The notes under the pieces: generated by a model | Databases searched by the model: none | The model's input: only the letters and a program-made list of their open reading frames with translations | What the model was told of the DNA's origin: nothing | Program-made: the position numbers and the translations under genes | In this document: piece after piece, positions 30,494 to 39,371 of the stretch | Numbering within the stretch: the stretch's first letter is position 1 | Layout: the number at the start of each line of letters is the position of its first letter | Assembly: GCA_019894715.1 (NCBI GenBank) | Contig: JAGXOA010000072.1 | Span: 1 to 55,505 of the forward strand | From: Promethearchaeota archaeon | GTDB lineage: Archaea; Asgardarchaeota; Lokiarchaeia; Sigyniarchaeales; SOKP01 | Reading direction: 5' to 3' | DNA length: 55,505 bases

Positions 30494-30745
30494 TTATAAA
30501 ATCTCATCCTTGCTTTTATCAAGAGACTTCTTTTTAAAATCATCTACATAATTCTTCAAGCTAAAATTATAATATATAAGGAAAAATAAAGTATATTCTG
30601 ATATTTCTTGTTCTAAATATGGTGATACTGGAGGACATGCCCAAGAATGTTCATAGTTTGGACATTTATAACTTTCTTTATTGCAATAAGATTGAACTTC
30701 ATGTTCAAAAATAATTTGATTTTTTTTAATTTCTCTATATGGCAA
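30494..30745 (-). pseudogene. Truncated DUF2284-like metal-binding protein
   Basis: Only N-terminal part present: ...VQSYCNKESYKCPNYEHSWACPPVSPYLEQEI...; ends beside the IS-end hairpin at 30451. Confidence 0.55.
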
Positions 30746-30770
30746 TTTTAATATCCATTTGTTTAGTTAA

Positions 30771-31334
30771 TTACAGAATAATATTCTTATTGCTATTAAT
30801 AAGGAAATTCTTTAATTCTGTAAAATCTGAAAATACCGTGATACCATTCATTTTTCTTAATTTTTTTACATTTTCAATTTCTATATCTCTGATTTTTAGA
30901 ATAAGAGGGCTTCCATCTGTTCTAGAAGTAACTATTGGGGTGTCATGTTGATCAGAAGGTAATAAATAAACAGGAATTCCTCCCTTTATCGTTTGGGCAA
31001 TACAGTTTGTAACTAATGTATCTGCAATTCCATTAACTATCTTACCCACTGAGTTTGCAGATAATGGACAAACAAGTAAAAAATCATATTTTCCAATTTG
31101 AAGAGGCCCAGCTAGAAAAGGATTATTTGGACTTACTTCCACTTTAATTTTCTTCACAACTTCATTTAAATAATCCCAATGTTTATACCATTTTACAACA
31201 ACAGCTCCTTCTTTCGATAACATAACAGTTAGATCTACATTATGTATCTTTTGCATTTGCTCCATAAGATCTATAGATTCTTTAATTATATACCCTGATC
31301 CAGTTATTCCCCATACAAAATGTAATGGACTCAT
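30771..31334 (-). CDS. Flavoprotein, archaeoflavoprotein AfpA / DmrB-like
   Basis: LHFVWGITGSGYIIKESIDLM...LLVCPLSANSVGKIVNGIADTLVTNCIAQ. Confidence 0.85.
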   Translation of the reverse strand: MSPLHFVWGITGSGYIIKESIDLMEQMQKIHNVDLTVMLSKEGAVVVKWYKHWDYLNEVVKKIKVEVSPNNPFLAGPLQIGKYDFLLVCPLSANSVGKIVNGIADTLVTNCIAQTIKGGIPVYLLPSDQHDTPIVTSRTDGSPLILKIRDIEIENVKKLRKMNGITVFSDFTELKNFLINSNKNIIL

Positions 31335-31460
31335 AATCTTTAAGAAATTGTAATTTTCTCTATGTATAATAATGAACTTTTTTTCTTATGGTTTTTCTAA
31401 AACTTACCTAAAATATTTATTTTTAGTTTTCTAGTTATTAAAATAATAACAATAAATCAA

Positions 31461-31661
31461 TTGATTATTATGATCCCTAAAAGTATTTTTGAAAGAATAA
31501 TTGGTGTTGATGTTTATATTCATATAAAAGATTTGAGTGAAAAATTTAGTGGAAAATTGTTAGAAATAACCGATGATGATTTAATATCACTTGAAGATAA
31601 GTATAACAATATCACATATATATCCAGAAAAGATATTTGCGTTATTACTGAAAGAAGATAA
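31461..31661 (+). CDS. Putative Sm-like small beta-barrel protein
   Basis: 66 aa: GVDVYIHIKDLSEKFSGKLLEITDDDLISLEDKYNNITYISRKDICVI resembles an Sm1/Sm2 pattern. Confidence 0.5.
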   Translation: MIIMIPKSIFERIIGVDVYIHIKDLSEKFSGKLLEITDDDLISLEDKYNNITYISRKDICVITERR

Positions 31662-31819
31662 CTAAAGAAACAAGAATCGTTTATTTTTTTTATAATATTT
31701 TTTTTTATAGAAATTTATTGCTTTCTATCCATAATGAGAAAAATAACTATAATTAAATTTTATTATAATAATTCTTATTAAAAGATAATCTATATTTAAT
31801 AAATTTAATAAAATCTATC

Positions 31820-34309
31820 ATGGAAAAGAAATCTTATAAATACAATAGTCAAGAAATAGAAATTATAAAAGAAGATAACTTGAAGATCTCTTTTAAAATC
31901 AATTCCTATATCCAGAAAATAAAATATATGGAAGAAAAGAATATCAAACAACTCCCTTTTGAACAAATTTTAGAAGATTTCTTTTCAGAAAAAAATAATT
32001 TAATCTCTGATTCTACTAAAAATTCAATAACTAAAATAATCTACAAAATAGCTGAAAAAATAATTATAATTGTTTCTTCCCAAGGAAAAGATATTATTTG
32101 GAATAGAAGCAAACTCATAAATAGATATGGTTGGTTTTTTTTCTTAGTAAAATCTTATGGTGATAAAAAAAAAGTAGAAAAAAAGCTTAAGAAACAGGAA
32201 ATTATTGTTAAGACAGAATATTTTAAAGAAAATGGTTTTGAAATTCCAGTAACTGAAAAAAAAAATATGCGTCCATTGTACAAGACAAAAGAATATCGTA
32301 AATATCTAAATATCATCAAGACAAAAAAAATCAAACAGACATCTATTGAAGATACATTGAAGGATTTCTTTATTAGTTCTAAATTAATTCCTGAAAAGGA
32401 AAAAGAATCTATAAAGAAAATAAACTATTATATGAATGAAAGAGTCATAGTCATTAAATCATTAATCGGCGATAAGATGTATGAAAATCTAAGTGAGCTT
32501 GTAAGGAAATACGGGTGGTATTTTTACATCACAGGTGTTTCAGTAGGAAAAAGTGAGGTATCAATAGCTATTGATAAAATAGAGAAGAGATTTGACCTAA
32601 ATTATTTTCATGAAATCTCTGTAATATCTAATTTAAAAGGTTCAAATAAAAGTCGTTTAACACTATACCCTATAGCATTAAGGCCCAATCATAATTGTAT
32701 TATTCTGGGATTAGGTCAATTAAATATTCTTTTAGACTGTGGAATAACAGAGGAATTTTTGGAAGAAATTGATATTTATCTAGAAAATCTAAATGAATTC
32801 TTGAAAAATGATGAAGAAAGTAAAATAATTCTATCCAAAAGTGAGGAAGAAGAGGTTACTGAACTGGAAGATATAAATGAATTACGTAAATTTGAAGAAA
32901 ACGATAATATAGATAATAATATTAATAATAATAAAACAGATATCAATATAAACAATAATGAAAATAATACAGAAAATATCCTTATTCAAAAAGAAGAGCA
33001 TAAGAAAGATGACATTGAGAAAGTAATCACATCTACCCATGAAATTAAGGAGAAATTTTTAGTCTTAAATGAAGAAGATTTTGAACCTAAAATTGATGCT
33101 ATTTTTCTTTCACATAGTCATTTTGATCATGTGTCTGGATTAAAAGATTTAGTAAAAAAATTTCCAAACGTACCAATATTATGTTCTAGAATTACTTTAG
33201 ATCTTTTTTTACTTAGAGATTCAGAATTCTTAAAGCAAGAACTGAAAGAAGAAATAATAGATGAAGAATATATAAATATAATAAAAAATGTGATTTATGT
33301 TGAAAATGGTGATAAAATTAAATTCAAAGAAAAAAATTATTACTTCTCATTTTTTCATGCAGGACATATGCCAGGGGCATTAATGCTGTTAGTAAAAGCT
33401 AGAAATTATCGTTTTCTTTACTCTGGAGATTATACTTATTATGATATTACTCCTTTTGCTGGGACTCATAGATTTCTAAAACAAATATCTCGTCCGATAG
33501 ACTTTCTTTTAATAGATGGGTCTAGTGCATATGAGGAATATGGCAATCCCTCCCAGTATTTTCATAGTTTAATTTTATTCTTAGAACAAAAAGCAGAATA
33601 TGGTGATAATTCTCTAATTGGTGCAGATCCTTCGAGTTTGGCAATCAGTCTTATGTTAACATTTTGGAGACATTTCAGAAAAAAACAATTAAAACGTGCT
33701 TATGATAAAAGGCCTAATATTTATGTAGATATGATGGTTAGAAAGAATATTCAAGTCATAAATCATCGATATGAATACATTTATGGACCAATTTCAAGAT
33801 TGATCAGAGATAAGGCAAATCCCTTTAATAGTATAAAATTTCGATGGTTTGATCGCGATAATTTAGACTTCCTTAAAAAAAAAAACAATATCATAATTTC
33901 TCACCCTCCTGATTTATCTTATGGAATAATTAGAAATATAATAAATATAATTGGACGTAATCCTCATAATATGATTTTCTTAGCTGGAGCAATTCATGAA
34001 GAACCTGGATATAGCCTGCTGAATCCTCCTGAAGATAGTGACCCAAAAGAAAGATCAATTGAGTTGTCTGAAACATGGAAAGTTCCTATAAGAGCTTTGC
34101 TAATCAATAAATTTGCACCTCAAATAAAAATTAAATTACATGGAGATAAAATTCAACTGACTGAAATGATTAAAAATTTAGAACCTAAAGAGGTCTGCTT
34201 TTTTCATGAAAATCCTAAAAAATTACTAAATGTAGCAGAATATGTTACTACTTTAGGTGTAGAAAAAGTATCAACTCCTCAAGAAAGAAAAATTATAATT
34301 CTAAATTAA
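31820..34309 (+). CDS. Beta-CASP-type MBL nuclease-like protein (CPSF/RNase J-like) with duplicated N-terminal domain
   Basis: SHSHFDHVSGL, HAGHMPGALM, YSGDYTYYD, IDGSSAYEE, LEPKEVCFFHE; duplicated module before the MBL part. Confidence 0.75.
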   Translation: MEKKSYKYNSQEIEIIKEDNLKISFKINSYIQKIKYMEEKNIKQLPFEQILEDFFSEKNNLISDSTKNSITKIIYKIAEKIIIIVSSQGKDIIWNRSKLINRYGWFFFLVKSYGDKKKVEKKLKKQEIIVKTEYFKENGFEIPVTEKKNMRPLYKTKEYRKYLNIIKTKKIKQTSIEDTLKDFFISSKLIPEKEKESIKKINYYMNERVIVIKSLIGDKMYENLSELVRKYGWYFYITGVSVGKSEVSIAIDKIEKRFDLNYFHEISVISNLKGSNKSRLTLYPIALRPNHNCIILGLGQLNILLDCGITEEFLEEIDIYLENLNEFLKNDEESKIILSKSEEEEVTELEDINELRKFEENDNIDNNINNNKTDININNNENNTENILIQKEEHKKDDIEKVITSTHEIKEKFLVLNEEDFEPKIDAIFLSHSHFDHVSGLKDLVKKFPNVPILCSRITLDLFLLRDSEFLKQELKEEIIDEEYINIIKNVIYVENGDKIKFKEKNYYFSFFHAGHMPGALMLLVKARNYRFLYSGDYTYYDITPFAGTHRFLKQISRPIDFLLIDGSSAYEEYGNPSQYFHSLILFLEQKAEYGDNSLIGADPSSLAISLMLTFWRHFRKKQLKRAYDKRPNIYVDMMVRKNIQVINHRYEYIYGPISRLIRDKANPFNSIKFRWFDRDNLDFLKKKNNIIISHPPDLSYGIIRNIINIIGRNPHNMIFLAGAIHEEPGYSLLNPPEDSDPKERSIELSETWKVPIRALLINKFAPQIKIKLHGDKIQLTEMIKNLEPKEVCFFHENPKKLLNVAEYVTTLGVEKVSTPQERKIIILN

Positions 34310-34338
34310 TTAATTCAGTGAATTAATCTAAGTATCTA

Positions 34339-35487
34339 TTACTTAAGATTATTTTTAACATAATTTTTTATTTCTGTTGGTGTCTCTTCGATATAATTTT
34401 CGGTTATAAAATCTTCTACTAATTTATAAGCTTCCTCATCTGTTAGTTGCAATGGTGGATGTTTCATGAAGAATGCTGATGGTGTGTATAAAACACCTCC
34501 TTGATTTCTATCCAACGCTAATTTCATACATCTTATAGCATCAATAACAACACCTGCAGAATTGGGAGAATCTTGAACAGAAAGTCTTAATTCAAGGTCT
34601 ATGGGGATATCACCAAAAATATTACCCTCCATTCTTATAAAACATATCTTATTATCTTTTTGCCAAGGTACCCAATCACTCGGTCCTATGTGAATATTTT
34701 CATCTTTTAGTCTATTTGCCATTTGAGATTGAACTGCTTCTGTTTTAGATGTCTTTTTAGAAATTAATCTAGTTCTATCAAGCATATTTAAAAAATCTGT
34801 GTTTCCTCCAGTATTCAATTGATAAGTTTTATTAAGTTTTACACCCCGTTTTTTAAACAAGTTAGTAAGCACTCTATGTGTAATAGTAGCTCCCATTTGA
34901 GATTTAATATCATCTCCTATTATTGGAATTTTTAAAGCTTCAAATTTTTTTGCCCACTCTGGATCACTTGCAATAAACACAGGAATACAATTTATTAATC
35001 CTACGTTGGCTTCAAGAGCACATTCAGTATAAAATTTAGCAGCATTTTCAGACCCTACTGGAAGAAAATTAATCAAGATTTCACATTTAGTATTTTTCAG
35101 TTCTTCCATAATTTCATTCTTAGATGCTTCTTTCTCCTCAGATACAACAAAAGATAATTTTTCATCATGATATTTCATATGAGGAGCAATGCTATCTAAG
35201 ATTTTTCCCATTTTTACTATAACATTTTTATAAGGGATATTTTGGCAAAAAATATGACAACAGTTTGGAGATTCAAAAATCGCTTCAGATATATCTTTAC
35301 CTACTTTTCTGCTATCAACATCAAATCCACATACTACTTCTATATCTAAAGGGATATACCCACCAATATTCCAATGCATTAAACCAATCGCATTGTCTAT
35401 ATCCTTATTTTTATAATATTCAATCCCTTGTATTAAAGAACTAGCACAATTTCCTATACCAACTATTCCAATTCTAATTTTATCCAT
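34339..35487 (-). CDS. Inositol-1-phosphate synthase
   Basis: IGIVGIGNCASSLIQGIEYY...; LNTGGNTDFLNML; IRMEGNIFGDIPIDLELRLSVQDSPNSAGVVIDAIR. Confidence 0.92.
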   Translation of the reverse strand: MDKIRIGIVGIGNCASSLIQGIEYYKNKDIDNAIGLMHWNIGGYIPLDIEVVCGFDVDSRKVGKDISEAIFESPNCCHIFCQNIPYKNVIVKMGKILDSIAPHMKYHDEKLSFVVSEEKEASKNEIMEELKNTKCEILINFLPVGSENAAKFYTECALEANVGLINCIPVFIASDPEWAKKFEALKIPIIGDDIKSQMGATITHRVLTNLFKKRGVKLNKTYQLNTGGNTDFLNMLDRTRLISKKTSKTEAVQSQMANRLKDENIHIGPSDWVPWQKDNKICFIRMEGNIFGDIPIDLELRLSVQDSPNSAGVVIDAIRCMKLALDRNQGGVLYTPSAFFMKHPPLQLTDEEAYKLVEDFITENYIEETPTEIKNYVKNNLK

Positions 35488-35767
35488 AGGAACAAAATCC
35501 TAAAATGTTATTAATATTCAAATATAATATAAAAATTCTGAATAATATAGGAATATAGTTTATTAATCTTAAATAGCTTTTATTTTTTATACTTTCAATT
35601 TATTATATTGTTTTTTTATTTTTAATAAAATAATGTAATAAATCCTAATCATTCTTGTTTCTATCCTTTCAAAGATAAACACAAATTGAAAAATAAAATT
35701 TAATTTTCCAAAATATATACAAGTAAATAAACGAGAAAAATATTTTAAAAATCAAAAAATAATTGAT

Positions 35768-36217
35768 CTAGTTGGAATTATATGAATCTTTATATGCTTT
35801 AGCACAATGTTTACAACAAAAATTCATTTCTTTCTTATTAGTTATTTCATTATGGTAATTTTCATACAATTTAACTCCACAACTTGCGCAAATCGCTAAT
35901 TTCGATTGTATTGCGACTTCTATTAAATTATTAAACCGAATAAATATTCTATCAACAAAAGATTTTCCTAAAGATGTTAATCTATATCCTTTTTTACGTT
36001 TTGATTTTAGAATGGGAACATCTTCAATATATCTTTCAGACTTGAGAGATTTTAAAAAACCGTATACATATGTTGGACTAGCAGTTTTATTTAGATCTTC
36101 ATCTAATTTTTTTAAGATATAATAACCAGTTACTTCCTTATTTGATTTTAATAATACTAATATATAGAATTTTGTTAGATTTTGTATTTTAATTTCCTTT
36201 TTCTCATTCAATTTCAT
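35768..36217 (-). CDS. PadR-like winged-helix regulator with C-terminal TRASH-type metal domain
   Basis: wHTH followed by CASCGVKLYENYHNEITNKKEMNFCCKHCAKAYK; divergent from copA. Confidence 0.8.
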   Translation of the reverse strand: MKLNEKKEIKIQNLTKFYILVLLKSNKEVTGYYILKKLDEDLNKTASPTYVYGFLKSLKSERYIEDVPILKSKRKKGYRLTSLGKSFVDRIFIRFNNLIEVAIQSKLAICASCGVKLYENYHNEITNKKEMNFCCKHCAKAYKDSYNSN

Positions 36218-36320
36218 CGTTACTCTCTTTTAGTAAATATTCTTATAATTTGAAAATAATCTAATTTATCAGTATTTATTTTATAATAGCTATACTTAAA
36301 TATATACTTTTATGTATGTA

Positions 36321-36328
36321 TTTATAAG
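36321..36328 (+). promoter_or_regulatory. TATA-box-like element for copA
   Basis: TTTATAAG, about 65 nt before the copA ATG; GAGGTG ribosome-binding site at about 36380. Confidence 0.5.
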
Positions 36329-36392
36329 GAATAAAAAATATTGACTTACAATTTCATGAGTTAAAACTAGCTTATTATCGAGGTGAATTTAA

Positions 36393-39263
36393 ATGAGCGA
36401 AGATAAGAATGATGATATAAATATAAAACTTGGTGGTATGACTTGTGCTAATTGTGCATTAAAGATTGAAAACAAACTAAAGAATCTTGATGGTGTACAA
36501 AGTGCTACAGTTAATTTTGCTATTGAAGAAGCAAATGTAAAATTTAACCCTAAAAAAACAGGATACAACAATTTTAATAGGGCAATACAGGATTTAGGAT
36601 ATAAAGCTTCATTAGCAAAAATAGAGTTAAAAATTAATGAAAATTTATTAGAGGAAGAATTTAAACAAAAAATACAAGAGATCCAATCAATCAATGGAAT
36701 TTTTAAAGTAAGAGGCAATTATAATGCATTGAAATTATTTATCGAGTTTAATAATTCGGCTTTAGATGAAAACCAAGTATATATAAAAATTAAGAATTTA
36801 GGAATAAAAATTGACAAAGTTGCTGGAACTACTGATACGGAAATTAAAATTCACAAAAAAGAGATGAGATATAGATTTCGAATTTTATTAATTTCTGTGA
36901 TCTTCTCCTTTATTATAGCCCCTATTGCATGGTTTGTAATAGATTCATATGAAAAGAATTTAATCCTTTTCTTTTTTGGAATTGCAAATTATGCTATATG
37001 CAGTTCTTTTTTCATTAAAGGTTCTTATAAATCTCTAAAAAATAAATCTACAAATATGGATGTTCTAGTAACGCTAGGAACTTCTACTGCTTTGATTTAC
37101 TCAATTTTGACAACATTTTTCATATCAGGTAAAACTTTCTATGAAGCTATGAGTATGATTACTTCTTTTTTACTTATTGGGAAATATCTTGAACATAAAA
37201 CAAAGGGTCAAACTTCAGAAGCGATAAAAAAATTAATTGGATTGCAACCCAAAACAGCTACACTACTAAAAGAGGGAAAAGAAATTGAAATTCCAATCGA
37301 GGAAATAGAGGTTGGAGATATACTCATAGTAAGACCTGGAGAAAAGGTTCCTGTCGATGGAAAGGTGATTAGAGGTAAAACTAAAGTTGATGAATCGTTG
37401 ATAACTGGAGAGAGTAATTATGTTAAAAAAAAAATAGAAAGTAAAGTTATTGGTGCTACTGTCAATCAAACTGGTTTAATTCATATTGAAACAGAAAAGA
37501 TTGGGAAGGATACTCTTCTTTTTCAAATAATAGATTTTGTGAAACAAGCCCAGAGCAGAAAAGCAGCTAAACAACAACTCGCTGATAAAGTTAGCAATTA
37601 TTTTGTTCCTATGGTGATCATTATTGCGTTAATTTCTCTTATTTATTGGTATTTCTGGGGTACTCTCGTATTTCCAATTCTTTCAACTTCCAGATTAGAG
37701 ATTTCTCTCCAAATTTTTACTTCTGTTGTAGTTATTGCTTGCCCTTGTGCTTTAGGTTTGGCTATTCCTACAGCCGTTATGGTGGGGACAGGAAAAGGTG
37801 CTGAGAATGGGTTGCTTATTAAAGGTGGTGATTCTTTAGAGTCTATCAATAAGGTAAATACCATTGTATTTGATAAAACTGGAACGTTAACAATTGGAAA
37901 ACCTAAAGTATCCATAATTGTTTCTGAGAAAAATCTCAAAGGTGTAGGTTATGATGATAAAGATATTCTATATTACACAGGAAGTGCAGAACTCGGATCT
38001 GAACATCCTCTTGGTAGAGCAATAATTGAGGAGGCAAATCAAAGAAATTTAAATCTTGAATCACCAAATAATTTTGAAGCTATTCCTGGAAAAGGTCTTA
38101 AAACGGTAATCAAAGAAAAGTCAATAATCATAGGAACTAAAAATCTTATGCTTGAATCTAACGTAAATATAGAAAAAATATATGAAAACAAATTTTCTGA
38201 ATTGCAACAAAAAGGAATAACTACTATTTTAATCAGTATTGATAATCAAATAAGAGGAATCATTGGAATTTCAGATAAAATTAAGGATCAAGCACTTTAT
38301 GCTTTAGATAAACTACGAGATAAAAATATTGAAATTTTTATGATAACAGGAGATAATTTACAAACAGCATTAAGTATAGGAGAACAACTCAATATTGATC
38401 AAAATCATATTCTAGCTGAAGTATTACCAAATGAAAAAGCTTTAAATATTCAAAAACTTCAAAAATCAGAAAAAAAGCGTATAGTTGCAATGGTTGGAGA
38501 TGGTATTAATGATGCTCCTGCATTAGCTCAAGCAGATGTAGGTATTGCAATAGGCTCAGGCACAGATATAGCTATTGAGACTGCTGATATTGTTTTAATG
38601 AGAGGTGATTTGAGAAATGTTGTCTCTGCAATAAATTTGTCCAAGAAAACTTATAAAAAAATGATTACTAATCTTTTTTGGGCTTTTATATATAATGTTA
38701 TAGGCATACCTCTAGCAGCAGGTGTATTTTATGGAATTACTAGATTTTTCCTCCCTCCCTACTTAGCAGCTGTATTTATGGCTACGAGTTCAGTCTCAGT
38801 TGTAATAAATGCTTTATTTTTAAAACGGTTTGAACCAAAAACAGAAAAACAAATAGAAGAAACTAATTTACTTCTTGAGGAAAAAGTATTTGATCCTATT
38901 TGTGGTATGCAAATTATTCCAAGCCAATCTATTGAATATAAATATAATGATAAACAATTTTACTTCTGTAACTCCACTTGTGAAAAAGAATTTAAGCTTA
39001 ATCCCAAGTTATATAAAGATTTTAAAAATATGAACCCAAAATTAATGTATAAAGAGAATCAAATTAGAAAAATAGAAGAGGTGGATAAAAAAATTCAAAA
39101 ATTAAAATGTCAGGATTGTGAATATGAGATTGATATTCCAATGCATTGTGGAAAACCAATGCATATAGAAGGAGATCAATTAGTATGTTGGATGGGTTCT
39201 GAATGTGGAAAACAATCCATACCTAAACATCATGAAAAAAATATGATTAATCCTAAATCTTAA
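36393..39263 (+). CDS. copA: Cu(I) P1B-type ATPase with N-terminal HMA and C-terminal YHS/TRASH plus Cys-rich tail
   Basis: GMTCANC HMA; ACPCALGLAIP; DKTGTLT; MVGDGINDAPAL; C-terminal DPICGMQI...FYFCNSTCEKEF. Confidence 0.96.
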   Translation: MSEDKNDDINIKLGGMTCANCALKIENKLKNLDGVQSATVNFAIEEANVKFNPKKTGYNNFNRAIQDLGYKASLAKIELKINENLLEEEFKQKIQEIQSINGIFKVRGNYNALKLFIEFNNSALDENQVYIKIKNLGIKIDKVAGTTDTEIKIHKKEMRYRFRILLISVIFSFIIAPIAWFVIDSYEKNLILFFFGIANYAICSSFFIKGSYKSLKNKSTNMDVLVTLGTSTALIYSILTTFFISGKTFYEAMSMITSFLLIGKYLEHKTKGQTSEAIKKLIGLQPKTATLLKEGKEIEIPIEEIEVGDILIVRPGEKVPVDGKVIRGKTKVDESLITGESNYVKKKIESKVIGATVNQTGLIHIETEKIGKDTLLFQIIDFVKQAQSRKAAKQQLADKVSNYFVPMVIIIALISLIYWYFWGTLVFPILSTSRLEISLQIFTSVVVIACPCALGLAIPTAVMVGTGKGAENGLLIKGGDSLESINKVNTIVFDKTGTLTIGKPKVSIIVSEKNLKGVGYDDKDILYYTGSAELGSEHPLGRAIIEEANQRNLNLESPNNFEAIPGKGLKTVIKEKSIIIGTKNLMLESNVNIEKIYENKFSELQQKGITTILISIDNQIRGIIGISDKIKDQALYALDKLRDKNIEIFMITGDNLQTALSIGEQLNIDQNHILAEVLPNEKALNIQKLQKSEKKRIVAMVGDGINDAPALAQADVGIAIGSGTDIAIETADIVLMRGDLRNVVSAINLSKKTYKKMITNLFWAFIYNVIGIPLAAGVFYGITRFFLPPYLAAVFMATSSVSVVINALFLKRFEPKTEKQIEETNLLLEEKVFDPICGMQIIPSQSIEYKYNDKQFYFCNSTCEKEFKLNPKLYKDFKNMNPKLMYKENQIRKIEEVDKKIQKLKCQDCEYEIDIPMHCGKPMHIEGDQLVCWMGSECGKQSIPKHHEKNMINPKS

Positions 39264-39320
39264 TTAATTTGAGTAGAAATACTTTTTATTTTTTTTTTAT
39301 CTTTTTTACCATGATAATAA

Positions 39321-39348
39321 AAGAAAGCCCATTCCTTTAGGGATGGGA
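39321..39348 (+). repeat. IS200/IS605-type right-end hairpin (or intergenic terminator)
   Basis: aagaaagcccattcctttagggatggga; hairpin CCCATTCC-TTTA-GGGATGGG. Confidence 0.55.
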
Positions 39349-39371
39349 TGAATTTTGTTAAAAAAAAAAAT

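Noticed and set aside
30739-30951. 70-aa plus ORF
   Set aside because: Antisense to the AfpA-like flavoprotein.
36389-37939. Minus ORFs inside copA
   Set aside because: Antisense to strongly conserved P-type ATPase motifs.
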